Source: Gracilaria gracilis
Lineage: Eukaryota; Rhodophyta; Florideophyceae; Gracilariales; Gracilariaceae
Reading direction: 5' to 3'
DNA: 64,000 nt
Assembly: GCA_030374805.1 (NCBI GenBank)
Contig: JARGSG010000124.1
Coordinates: 61,808-125,807, forward strand
In this document: positions 45,248 through 55,029 of the stretch, in pieces
How positions within the stretch are numbered: position 1 is the first letter of the stretch
Layout: each line of letters begins with the position of its first letter
Translations under genes and position numbers: made by a program
The notes under the pieces: generated by a model
Databases searched by the model: none
The model's input: the letters and a program-made list of their open reading frames with translations, nothing else
What the model was told of the DNA's origin: nothing

Positions 45248-46240
45248 GTGTTGATACCACCAAAGACTCAGACCACCGCTTGGGCACAGTACGAATCCTC
45301 TGGTCTGTTGACACTTCAGAATCATCCGAAGACGATTCGGCGTCAACTCACCCTCATGGGTAATGGCGTAATGGACGTTCGTCCGCGTCAGTTGTTTATG
45401 TTCAATCTGAGTAATTTCCGAGACCAACCAGTTCGGCTACCTAAGGGAACAGTGGTTGGCATCGCCCTTCCAGCTCCTGTGGCCATTATGGAAACCAATC
45501 TGGACGACTCTACCCCGGACGACGACGAGGACGTCGAATCATGGGAGGGGGAAGTCCACATGGGAGAGGAATTCGAATCCTACCGACATCAGGTTATAGA
45601 ACTCCTTCGAGAATTCAAATCCATGTGGTCTGGCAAGTTGGGTGATATTCGGGCTACCAAGCACCAAATTGACCTCAAGGAAGACTCAAATCCGGTGTAC
45701 CAACACCCCTATAAGACAGGCCTTAAGGGACTGTCCATCGTCGACGAACCAACGGCGAAGATGAGGAAGAAAAATGTCATCGAACCGGCCCCTTCACACC
45801 AGTCCGAATGGGCAAGTCCGTTTGTCCTGGTTGCCAAGCAAGACGGATCTGTACGGTTCTGCATTGACTACAGGAAACGGAATTCCATGACCAAACGGGA
45901 TTCGTATCCTATTCGCCGTATGGACGACTGCCTTAACTCGTGAGGAGAGTCGACTGTCTGTACGACCATGGACGCCAATTGGGGTTATTGGCAGATATCA
46001 TTGGACGAAGCCGCAAAGCCACTGACGACGTTTGCGACCCACGAGGGGCTTTTCAGGTTTACCAGAATGCCGTTTGGTCTGATGAACGCGCCTGCGACTT
46101 TTCAGAGAGCGATGGACAATATCCTGTCAAGGGTGAAATATATATTCGCTCTAGTCTACTTGGATGATGTTATTATCTTCTCGAAGACCATTGGGGAACA
46201 CTTCAGCCAGAACGACCTTTTTTCTTCTGGGAGTTCGTGA
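45248..46240 (+). pseudogene. gypsy reverse transcriptase, 5' half (second element)
   Basis: RT motifs in order: WASPFVLVAKQDGSVRFCID (about 45810), TTMDANWGYWQISL (45962), FGLMNAPATFQRAMD (46072) and VYLDDVIIFSKT (46156) with the YLDD catalytic box. One in-frame TGA at 45941. Homology ends soon after 46200, so the element is truncated. Confidence 0.87.
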
Positions 46241-47347
46241 GTGCAAGCGGGTCCAGGGACGCATTCGTACGAGACTACTATCCTGCTGCGCCCTCCTGCA
46301 AAGGACGGTGGACTGAGGCCATATTCAATCAGGAATTTTCAGGTTATTGCCACCAGAGAGCCGAAGGAGTACTCGGGGAAACTTGGGGAACACTAGCACT
46401 CCTTGGGGGAAACCAGAGCGGTACAAGTCGAAGCAGAGCGTCGGTGCGGAAACCTGTGTGTCCACAGAGGCACTCAAGACTGCACCGGAGTGGCTGCGTT
46501 CGCTACGCAATGACGGCCAAGTGGGAGCACTTGTGTCGAAGCGTTTAAAGCCCTGTGTTACGAATTTCACAGGCGGCCCGGCTGCCACCGCCCAGTCTCA
46601 GGTTTGAAAAAAAACCCTCTCGGTGTAGTACCCGCTTCATTGACAAGTAGGAAGTGATCCGGAGTTGACTGCTGTGGGTTTACCCCCCAGAAAACCTCAT
46701 TTTAGGCATCTGAAAAATTTCAACGCCGATCCGGGTGGACTCTGTCAAATTTTTGTCGGGAGTGCCTCGAATGTGTTGAGAAGCGTTTTATCTTTCAAAC
46801 GAGCTGCATATCGACTCCGGCAGGTAAAGGGATCAGAAGTTCCAAGCCTCGGGAGTTCAACGACAAATAGCCGTTTGTGACCCTTCTGGGGCACCCCCCT
46901 CAAACGACCCCAAAAACGACGATTTCGCAAAACGTCCAAAAGTAACAAGTATCTTTTAACGTGTCAAAGCCGCCGGCGGTTGGCACATAAATCCAATCAT
47001 TTGAGACCAAATTGGATCAAAATTGCAAAGTAACTATATCGACGCTGAGCTATCTGGAGTGCCTCGAATTGCACCTGGACAAATGCAAAACGAGTTCAAA
47101 GCAATTTAAACCTTTTGACCCTCAACATTTTTATCGCTGTTCAGATAGCGATAAGATGGACCAATGACAATGCAAAGCCATGTCCCAATCGGCTGGTTGA
47201 CATAACTTGCGTAATTAATTGATCTGTGGCCAAATGCACGGCGAAATATATACACTCCGAAAGTGCACTCAAGCTGGAAGCACGCTCTCTCAGCTTGAGT
47301 GCGCTTTCGAGCCCTGCAGCGAGCAACCGATGCAGCCACTGCTTGCT

Positions 47348-47449
47348 GCCGCGCTCTCCTGCTTCGTTCTACGGCCTTGCCACCGCGCTCTCCTCCTTTG
47401 TTCTACGGCCTTGCCGCCGCGCTCTCCTGCTTCGTTCTATGGCCTGTCG
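47348..47449. repeat. 34-bp tandem repeat, three copies
   Basis: GCCGCGCTCTCCTGC at 47348, ACCGCGCTCTCCTCC at 47382 and GCCGCGCTCTCCTGC at 47416; each unit ends TTCTACGGCCTT or TTCTATGGCCTG. Confidence 0.9.
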
Positions 47450-47593
47450 GCACGCTTGGCTTCCAATTCTCGTTACCTGCCACTTGCGCGACTCTTGCTG
47501 GTCTTTCTTTGCACTACAGCCTTGTATCACTTTATGCGTCTTGACTACTTGCGTTCAGTAAGCGAGTAACCCCAGGAAGAGGCCAAACGCCCT

Positions 47594-47935
47594 AGACAAT
47601 CTCAGGCTCTGAATGATGGGTATCCGATGGTACTTCAATGAGTTCCCAGCGAACCCATTGGGGGCACGTGATGTACTTGGACACGAGTACTGGAAGTACG
47701 GAAGACTGAAAGTACTACTCGGAATGGAAGATTGGTCTGGAGAGAGGCGGGAGGCGACCGAAATACTAGAGGTACTGGAAGAAGCACATTTTTAAATCTG
47801 TGCTATAAGTAGTAAGAATGAATGCGTTGGTTCGTAATTGACCAAGTTAGTTTACACCTTGACAGTGTTACCCGGCTGCTCTTCATGGGGTATTGGGAAC
47901 ACTATAAATAAAACAGCAATTGATTGAAAAAAAAC
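47594..47935 (+). mobile_element. 5'-truncated LINE copy (plus strand)
   Basis: Codes for the LINE C-terminus (MMGIRWYFNEFPANPLGARD...EILEVLEEAHF, stop at 47793), then the 3' UTR, ending ATTGATTGAAAAAAAA. It abuts the copia LTR, so it probably inserted at or near the LTR edge. Confidence 0.88.
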
Positions 47936-47937
47936 CA

Positions 47938-48230
47938 CAGCGCACCAAGTTGCATCAATGTGTTCAACATGTCCACGTACATAACTCTGCATACTGTGAA
48001 GCATACCCATCTGTGCTAGCTACACACGTGTAGCCCAGAACAACCCAGTAGTGCCATAACACTTGTACACACTAAGTTGCGTGTGCACATTTGCAGTAGC
48101 CAATCAGAAGCCAGTTTCACGTTGAGTGTGCATAAACGCGCATATGCGCTTTTCCAGCGGCAACCTCCAAAACAGCCCATGCTCCCCTGCCTTTTTGATT
48201 TCTTTGACAGCACTACTTCAACATCCAACA
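47938..48230 (-). repeat. Copia 3' LTR
   Basis: The minus-strand 5' end TGTTGGATGTTG lies at 48230, immediately after a polypurine tract. Holds the palindrome GCGCATATGCGC. Close match to 40450-40748 and a weaker match to 49740-49930. Confidence 0.87.
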
Positions 48231-48735
48231 CCCCCCTCTGTCACTGACTAGCTCTAGGTGCTGCACGCCACACTCCTTGCGAAACTTCTCGGGCTTCACT
48301 CGGGCAAGAAGCTTGTTTAGCATATCGGCAACCATGGAATCAGTTGGACAGTAGAACAGCACGATGGACTTGTCACGCAGAGCCTCTCTAGCGAAGTGGA
48401 ACCGAATGTCGGTGTGCTTCGTTCGCTTGTTCACAACTCTATTTCGAAATGAATTCTTAGAATGGCAGTTTGGGCATTTGATGAGCGTTGGACACGCCCC
48501 AAAGGTGGTCCTCGCCTCCTTCGGGTTGCAAACAGGCTGAGGGTCGTTGCGGTCAGGGATCGGCGATACTTTCTTCCGAATGGTTTTTGATAGACCTGGT
48601 TTCCAAGATTCGGATTCAGGTTCGCTACTACCATCAAATGGGAAGCGAATGCCTTCCATGGTCTCCCTGAAGTCAGCCAAAAGGCTGAAACGGTTCTCTA
48701 TGTTAGAGGACGTGGTTTGGTGGGAAATCACTTTT
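48231..48735 (-). pseudogene. Copia RNase H C-terminus and polypurine tract
   Basis: NKRTKHTDIRFHFAREAL...YCPTDSMVADMLNKLLARVKPEKF is the typical end of Ty1/copia RNase H. The stretch AGAGGGGGG (minus strand, 48231-48239) directly before the LTR is a polypurine tract for plus-strand priming. The rest of pol is absent upstream. Confidence 0.87.
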
Positions 48736-49087
48736 CAACTTTTTTGATAATTTTTCTAAAATTTTTGTCTTTTTCTTTTGTTTTGATGGCTCTTATGGCT
48801 TCTTGATGCACTTTTCACGTGTTCTGCGACTCTTTTGTGTTTTCAATTTTTTTTTGATTTTTTTGCGCGTTTTTGGACTTTCTCTCGCGAAACCTGCCAA
48901 ACTCTACTTAAACTACTTTGCACTCGTTTTGCACCTGTCCAGGTGCAATGCGAGACAATCCGAATAGTTCAGCGTCGATATAGTTACTTTCCAGCTTTGA
49001 TTTAATTTGGTCTCAAATGATTGGATTTATGTGCCCACCACCGCCGGCTTTGACACGTTGCAAGATACTTGTAACCCTTTTGGGACT

Positions 49088-49212
49088 GAACGCTTAAGTC
49101 TAGTGAGATAGACTTAAGCGTTCGATACTATTGGTTAACGACAGAAACAGTTGGATGTTACAGCGCCACTTGTTCGCTTTGCTTAAGTCTATCTCAATAG
49201 ACTTAAGCAAAG
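49088..49212. repeat. Twin perfect hairpins with the same core
   Basis: 49088-49102 pairs with 49109-49123 (15 bp, loop GTGAGA). 49177-49191 pairs with 49198-49212 (15 bp, loop TCTCAA). Both stems contain GCTTAAGTCTA and its complement. They lie just outside the inverted-repeat element. Confidence 0.85.
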
Positions 49213-49739
49213 TCTGTGTCATTGGCTGCAAAGTCAATCGGTTTCGAGTACAACCAATAATAACACTTGTTATGGAACTCTTTTCTCTCCAATAGAAACT
49301 CATTACTTGAACGACTTGCGTATTACGCAAAACACACCTCATCTGCATGCATACACAACGATCTCAATGCGCGCGCATGAATTTGTAGTATGGCTGCCTC
49401 TTACGCACAAAGAGCAGCCCCCAAGCAGATCCAAAAGCTACAAAGAACCGCCAAACTGAGTGGCCATTTTACTGCCTCAATGTCTCGATGCATCCCATTA
49501 ACTCTCCCTTCCCACACTTGAGACCACAACTAGCTACCGTTCACCTCATACTCTTTGCCAGAATTCTGGAAACAACCAAAACCGGGTTTCACGCTCTCAA
49601 CTCACTACCAAAGCTGTCTGTCAGCTCAGGTAGTGCGCATTAAGGCTTAGAAGACCACACCGTTCCGGACAAAAGCCACAAATCTATTCAGCATGAGAGA
49701 AGAGTGTTGACGTTGGGACACGGTCGAGTGCCTGTCAGT
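49213..49739. other. No gene seen
   Basis: Nothing supported on either strand. Confidence 0.4.
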
Positions 49740-49930
49740 CCTTCAGGTTGGTCTCGGACTACTTGGAAGCAAAATTGCAGGGGACGATGGGCACTTTTGG
49801 GCACCCTCTTCGCAAAAGCGCATATGCGCCTCTGCTCAAACCCAACGTGAAACGACAATATGATTGGCTACTGCAAATGCCCTTGTGCAACGTGATGTCT
49901 ACAAGTGCCATGGATTGTATGGAGAGTTAT
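49740..49930 (+). repeat. Diverged copia LTR fragment
   Basis: Shares with the 47.9-kb LTR (reverse complement) GCAGGGGA..ATGGGC, AAAAGCGCATATGCGC, CAACGTGAAAC and ATTGGCTACTGCAAATG, in the same order and spacing. It could be the 5' LTR remnant of the plus-strand copia element at 52.9 kb. Confidence 0.65.
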
Positions 49931-50051
49931 GGTGGTATGGGCCAAGTGGAGCTCTGTGATTGGACGAGGCTTAGAGAAGTAGACTGACTGTGAAGAATGA
50001 TTCAAAGGGGGTGTCCCGACAACGCCTGGGACACCCATGAGGTGGAGAACC

Positions 50052-50117
50052 CCCATATCTCCGATGGAGATAGGGGGCAGAGCGCAGCGTGGAAGCTGCG
50101 CTCTGCCCCATATCTCC
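50052..50117. repeat. GC-rich hairpin with three interchangeable arms
   Basis: CCCCATATCTCC occurs at 50052 and 50106 and its near complement GGAGATAGGGGG at 50066. The larger fold pairs 50066-50088 with 50095-50117: 23 bp, one mismatch, loop GTGGAA, with a perfect 15-bp inner stem. Confidence 0.85.
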
Positions 50118-50365
50118 TGCGCCCGTGGATGCTTCGAGCGCCGCCGAAGGCGCAACATGAGTACAAAGCGGCGGCGCGGTGTCGTTCCGCGCCGCCGAAT
50201 GCACAACACGAGCATAACGCGGCGGCGCAGTATCGTTCCACGCCGCGAGCGCTGCTACAACTACTGCCGCCAGCGCTACTGCACTACCGCGCTACTGCAC
50301 TACCCTCGCTACCACGATGGAGAAGGGAATGTTAGGCACAGCTAATGCGAATACAAGCAGGCAGT
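50118..50365. repeat. GC-rich repeats of CGCCGCCGAA/GCGGCGGCGC type
   Basis: Two roughly 50-bp units, each with CGCCGAA, GCACAACA or GCGCAACA, GAGCATAA or GAGTACAA and GCGGCGGCGC, lie near 50145 and 50195. No supported gene. Confidence 0.55.
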
Positions 50366-50731
50366 TTACTCAACAACACGGTCCTTCAACAATTCAATCA
50401 GCTGTGACACGTCTCCTGCGGGCTTTTCGGACATAGCGGTCGCACGAATGCCGACACGTAGCCCAAACAGAACCCCACGCAGATACACAGTTGGCAAAGG
50501 GGCGCAAAGAATACGCAGTACGATATTAACAGAACGGAACGAGATCTTCTGTCGCACAATGTTCCGCAACATACTCTCAAACTCAGCCATTAGCTTCGGT
50601 GGCCAAGAGATGTCGACGCTGAAGCGGAAACCCGTGGACTGACACGAACTTTCCACTGCCTCGTCATCGATTAACGGCCAGCGGGGAGTATTTAGGTCTG
50701 CAGTATCATCATCAGTGGCTTCGGCCACCAA
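50366..50731 (-). CDS. Hypothetical protein, unrecognised
   Basis: A 121-codon frame with a plausible hydrophobic middle (RQKISFRSVNIVLRILCAPLPTVYLRG) and charged ends. No known motif and no paralogue in the window. May be a gene fragment. Confidence 0.3.
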   Translation of the reverse strand: MVAEATDDDTADLNTPRWPLIDDEAVESSCQSTGFRFSVDISWPPKLMAEFESMLRNIVRQKISFRSVNIVLRILCAPLPTVYLRGVLFGLRVGIRATAMSEKPAGDVSQLIELLKDRVVE

Positions 50732-52429
50732 AGCGGTCGCGTTGGGCCTATTGTTCGAAATGTTGTGGACGGTGTTCGTGCGGCTTGCGGCCGGACTGAA
50801 GCGGACTTAAAACTAATGGCGGCTTAAATGAGATTCAACATGACCAAGGACATATACTAAGATAAGTTGAGACATGGTGTCCTTAGTGACAATCTGGTAT
50901 ATGATGGCAAGAAGCCTAGGGTATTTAGTTACCAAGGGCATTCCATGTGACTCAGCTCTATATAAACCCCAGAGTTGAACCGGCACTACAAACTCAACTC
51001 GGGCAGACCACTTCCCCTCGACGACCCTCCCCCAAAAGTTCTACCAACTCTTCTTCCTCTTCTTTTGTCGTCACTTTCCACCCTCCTTAGGCAACCGCCC
51101 ACTACCCTTTAGCACAGTCTGTGCCTCCTTTTGCAACCAACCGTTCTACACTTCACTTCCCATGGGCCGCCCGGTCTCCCGCCTACATTTCTAGAGTTGC
51201 AGTGTGTGGCTCTTCGTTGGGCTCGCTCGCACATTGTGACCCTCGTTTCTTTCTTTATTCCCGCTGTTCCTCAACCGACGTGCGACGTGATTGGCCCTCT
51301 TCTGTTGCTTGGATTGTCGCTTACTTGCTATTTCGTATTGTTTGTTTTGGCTCATCTTTGAGCTACACTGTTATCTTTCGCCGTTTTCGGCTGGTACCCG
51401 CTGGCATTTTTGTTGTTTCCTCTGGGTTTGTCACCACCCGCGTCATTTGGTTGCTGTTGTGACAAAAATGACGACCACACTGACTATGCAGATAGCGAGG
51501 ATGTGCTTTTCTAGGCTGGAATGGGCTGTTTTGAATGCAATATGCGATTCTGGGCTGCGCAAAGCGGTTGGAGTGCCACAATGCAAATTGATGATTTTTT
51601 AGATCTGGTTCTGAATCAAAGGACTGGCAATGGATTTGTAGTGTTGATTGATTTAGTTATTTGAAATTATTGTACTCTAGTTTGCGCGCGCTTTCCATGT
51701 ACAACTGCACACACGTGCAACTTGTAACGACCGCCGTCGTCGCTTGCTGCGACGACGGTGAAGCGCGCGCTAGGGTATTTGTAGGTGTCGATCGACGACC
51801 CTCGAGTAAACGGGTCGACCCAAGGCCGTCAACCTTCACTTGTTTTACTTTCTCTTTCTTCCATATCCATATCTACTTCCCTTTCTACCCTACATGCGTG
51901 CGTATCGTTAGGTTATAGGCCCAGAGCGTCGACAACTTGCAGACGTCGCGCTCATTTCTTACTTACTACTTTTCTTTGAAACCTTTCCTATCTGCGTTAG
52001 AGTATCCCGCTGTTTTCTCTGTGGCGAATGGTGAACACATATCGCGTTTGTTAGTAAGCCGCCGCCTCGAGAAAAGGGAGACAGCAAATCCTGCTCTGCG
52101 TCCGTGGAGTACGGAGGTCGATGAAATGGGCTTGGAAGCGTAGGAGCGACCGTACTGCGCCGAGAGACCGAGCTACTTTCTCGTAGGAGACCAGCAAGGG
52201 TTCAACTGGGGAACGTGTATCTCGACTGGTACCCTCCTTAGGACGTCTCGTAGGGACTAACAGCGCTTCGCTCTGAAGTACGCAGAGCTTGGCAGGTGAT
52301 CAAATCGTGCCTCACCCGGAGAGAGTTACCGGGGACCAGGGGTTCGGACCCACACGGTAGCGGAGGTAGTTTCTCCTGTCAGTGCACCCGCCTAAGAAGT
52401 TTCATCATCATTCCGGGTTCGAGTTGTAC
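50732..52429. other. Noncoding; TATA-like promoter region
   Basis: CTATATAAACC at 50958-50968 followed by pyrimidine-rich sequence looks like a retroelement leader or promoter. A 10-bp perfect hairpin CCGTCGTCGC/GCGACGACGG lies at 51734-51758. No protein supported. Confidence 0.35.
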
Positions 52430-52869
52430 CTCACCCGTGAGCTTGCTCCAGGTGTCGAGTCTCCGAACTCCGCCTGTGACCGCGTACGGGACGTGTCCCG
52501 ACGAACGTTGCAGACTACCCCATAGTCTCCGCTGGCGTCCTCGCTGTTGAGTGGTGAGCTTGACTCCACTCCAGCTCCTCCTTTACTTGTTTGTGGGGAA
52601 GTGGCATTGCATCCTTCACTCTGCCCTTTCTGTTCCGTGTTGGTTGTCTCTCACCCGTGATTATACTCCAAGCGTCGAGTTCCACTCCGCTTGTGATCGC
52701 GTACTGGACGCGTCCAGACGAGCGTTGCGGACTTCGTTAGAGAGTCTCTGCTGGCGTCTTCGCTGTTTAGTGTTGAGTCCTTACTCCACTCCAGCCCTAC
52801 CCTCCTTTGTGAAGGAAGAATTGTTTCCCTCACGCAGCCTCTCTGATTTCTTCGTTTCTCTTCTACTCG
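52430..52869. repeat. 220-bp tandem duplication
   Basis: CTCACCCGTGA starts at 52430 and again at 52650. Both units share CTCCGC or CTCCGCTTGTGA-type blocks, GCGTAC, GGACG(C/T)GTCC, CGA(A/G)CGTTGC, GCTGGCGTC and TCGCTGTT, and end ACTCCACTCCAG. It lies in the leader of the copia gag. Confidence 0.8.
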
Positions 52870-52911
52870 TGAAATCCCTTGTACTGGAGTTTGGTAACTC
52901 TGTTTTGGGAC

Positions 52912-55029
52912 ATGTCGGACTCGGAAGTTGAGTCTGAAACCAACTCTGGTGTCAAGATCCCACGCTTTCATGGTAAGCGTGGGGAAGATTATACCCTTTG
53001 GCGCCAACGCCTGCGTGCCGCATGCCGAATCAAAGGTGTCTGGAACGTTGTGGTATTGAGTTCAGAGCAATTCTCATCAGCTGCTACTGCCCAAGATACG
53101 GCTCCAAGTAGCTCGCAAAGCAGCTCTCGTATCATGGTGAAACGGGAGAAAGCATGTGCTATCATTATTTGTGCACTTGATGATTCTCCTCTACGAGTTG
53201 TAATGGATGTTGATGATGATCCAGGACGCATGCTTGAACTGCTCGATGCGCGCTACGCCTCCAATCGGCACTGTCTCTCGGATCGCCATGCAAACGCAAC
53301 TATTCCGTATGTCATACAATGGTCAGAACATGACAGAATACGTGGACCAGTTCTCTGCCCTGTTCTCGCAGTTGGATCGCATGGGGAAGGACGCTGCTAA
53401 TCCGGAATCTCACAAGGCTCCGATGCTACCTGCTTCTATTGACCTCAGCTGCTCATTAGAGTCCACGGAAGCCGCACTTCGCACGAAGGATATATCTGAT
53501 CTTACTTGGGACTATGTTGCAACAACTCTAATTGGCGAGCACAATTCACGACAGATGGTTTTGGGAAGTTCTGGTCGCACTCGCACTCGCAAGGAAAACA
53601 AGACCAAGGGATCTGGAAGCTTCAAATCCTCTTCCGCCCCTGTCAGCCTGGACCATAAGGACGGTACCAACTCAGATGGTCACACCCACAACGAGTCTTC
53701 AGGGCGTGCGTACGCTGCCAGCAATGGTTATCATTGTACCTTCTGTGATCGTTTTCTTTTTCAATCAATTGCTGTTTTATTTATAGTGTTCCCAATATCC
53801 CATGAAGAGCAGCAGGGTAACACTGTCAAGTTGTAAACTAACTTGGTCAATTACGAACCAACGCATTCATTCTTACTAATTATAGCACAGAATTACAACT
53901 GTGCTTCTTCCAGTACCTCCAGTATTTCGGTCGCCTCCTGCCTCTCTCCAGGTGACCAATCTTCCATTCCGAGTAGTACTTTCAGTCTTCCGTACTTCCA
54001 GTACTCATGTCCAAGTACATCACGTGCCCCCACAGGGTTCGCTGGGAACTCGTTGAAGTACCATCGGATACCCATCAGTCTGTGTGAAACTTTTCGCAAC
54101 CGAAGAACGGGTGGGTATTTTCCATTTGCCGCACACGGGATTTTGCGAACGCGTCTTGCCGAGGCAAGTTTCCACTCCACATCCCGTATATTTTCTATCC
54201 CCGTTCTGTGATCGTGATGGACACACTGTTGATAGATGTCACATGAACCCTGACAACCCTGACAAACACTTGCCCAAGAGCATTCTTGACAAGTTGAAGG
54301 TGAGGTCCAAGGATAAACCCGGAAATTCCAAGCCTTTGACAAGGTCGTCCGGAAAGTCCTAAAAGATTGAAATCGCAGGGATGTCCGTGGAGAAGTCTAC
54401 CGTACTCCCACCAGCAGAGAGGGCTATGGACACATATGCAGACAGTGGTGCAACATCGCACTTCTTTTTCTCCGAGTCTGTATTTGTCCCCAGTTCGTTG
54501 CATGAAGTTAACGATCGAACCATATTGCTGGCTGATAAGTCTACTGTGACTGCCACACAACGAGGTGATGTCATACTACCGTTCGAGAATGCGAACTTGC
54601 GCCTCACAGACGCACTCTTGGTTCCTGATCTCGAATATAACTTGGTGTCTGTGGGACGCATGGCTGACAAAGGCATCGAGTCTTTCTTCCGCGCGCGTGA
54701 TGTTTGTCTCACGCATGTGGATGGGTTTGGTATTGGATGTGGTCAAAGAGATAAACGGTCAGGTTTGTACTTTCTGCCTGATCCACTCAGGAAAGTTAAA
54801 TCTAGGCATGCCCTTTCTGCACGCGATATTGACTTGGCTCAACTATGGCATCGACCCCTTGCGCATATCAACCCAATAGACCTGCAGGTTGTGCACAAAT
54901 ATGCCTATGGAGTCCCGAAGCTGGCTCAAATGGAGGAGATCTGTCGCCCATGTCGACTTGGAGAGGCCCACAAACTTCCGTTCTTAGGCAAGTTTGATCG
55001 TGCCACTGGTGTCGGAGACATTGTGCACT
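52912..55029 (+). pseudogene. Copia gag, protease and pre-integrase, broken by a LINE
   Basis: Start MSDSEVESETNS at 52912. A copia-type gag follows (IPRFHGKRGEDYTLWRQRLR, about 52954). The frame shifts near 53240. A CCHC zinc knuckle begins with YHCTFCDR at about 53730 and is split by the LINE at 53752-54203; its remaining His and Cys (DGHTVDRC) follow at about 54217. Protease: YADSGATSHF at about 54435. Pre-integrase zinc motif: LWHRPLAHIN...ICRPCRLGEAH (about 54846-54975). The frame is lost in a second LINE at 55030, at the beginning of integrase (GDIVHS). RT onward is not present. Confidence 0.87.
53752..54203 (-). mobile_element. 5'-truncated LINE with 11-bp target duplication
   Basis: 452 bp: A-tail side at 53752, 3' UTR, then C-terminal coding sequence up to IRDVEWKLASARR. 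TTCTGTGATCG stands on both sides (53741-53751 and 54204-54214), a clear target-site duplication. Confidence 0.93.

Larger units (their letters stand above)
42346..46600 (+). mobile_element. Second Ty3/gypsy element, 3' truncated
   Basis: Contains gag, protease and the first part of RT on the plus strand. RNase H, integrase and the 3' LTR are missing. No 5' LTR boundary could be fixed. Sequence after 46240 no longer aligns with RT. Confidence 0.72.
46936..49084. mobile_element. 2.1-kb element with about 160-bp terminal inverted repeats
   Basis: 46940-47105 and 48895-49080 are inverted copies of each other, about 85-90% alike by eye. Shared blocks include GACACGTT/AACGTGTC, ATAAATCCAATCATTTGAGA and AACTATATCGACGCTGA. 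The inside holds a LINE 3' piece (47594-47935), a copia LTR and RNase H piece, and a 34-bp tandem repeat. No transposase is seen, so it is non-autonomous or a foldback unit with secondary insertions. Confidence 0.78.

Noticed and set aside
52321-52440. GGTTCGGACCC and GGTTCGAGTTG resembling tRNA B boxes.
   Set aside because: No matching A box, acceptor stem or cloverleaf could be formed.
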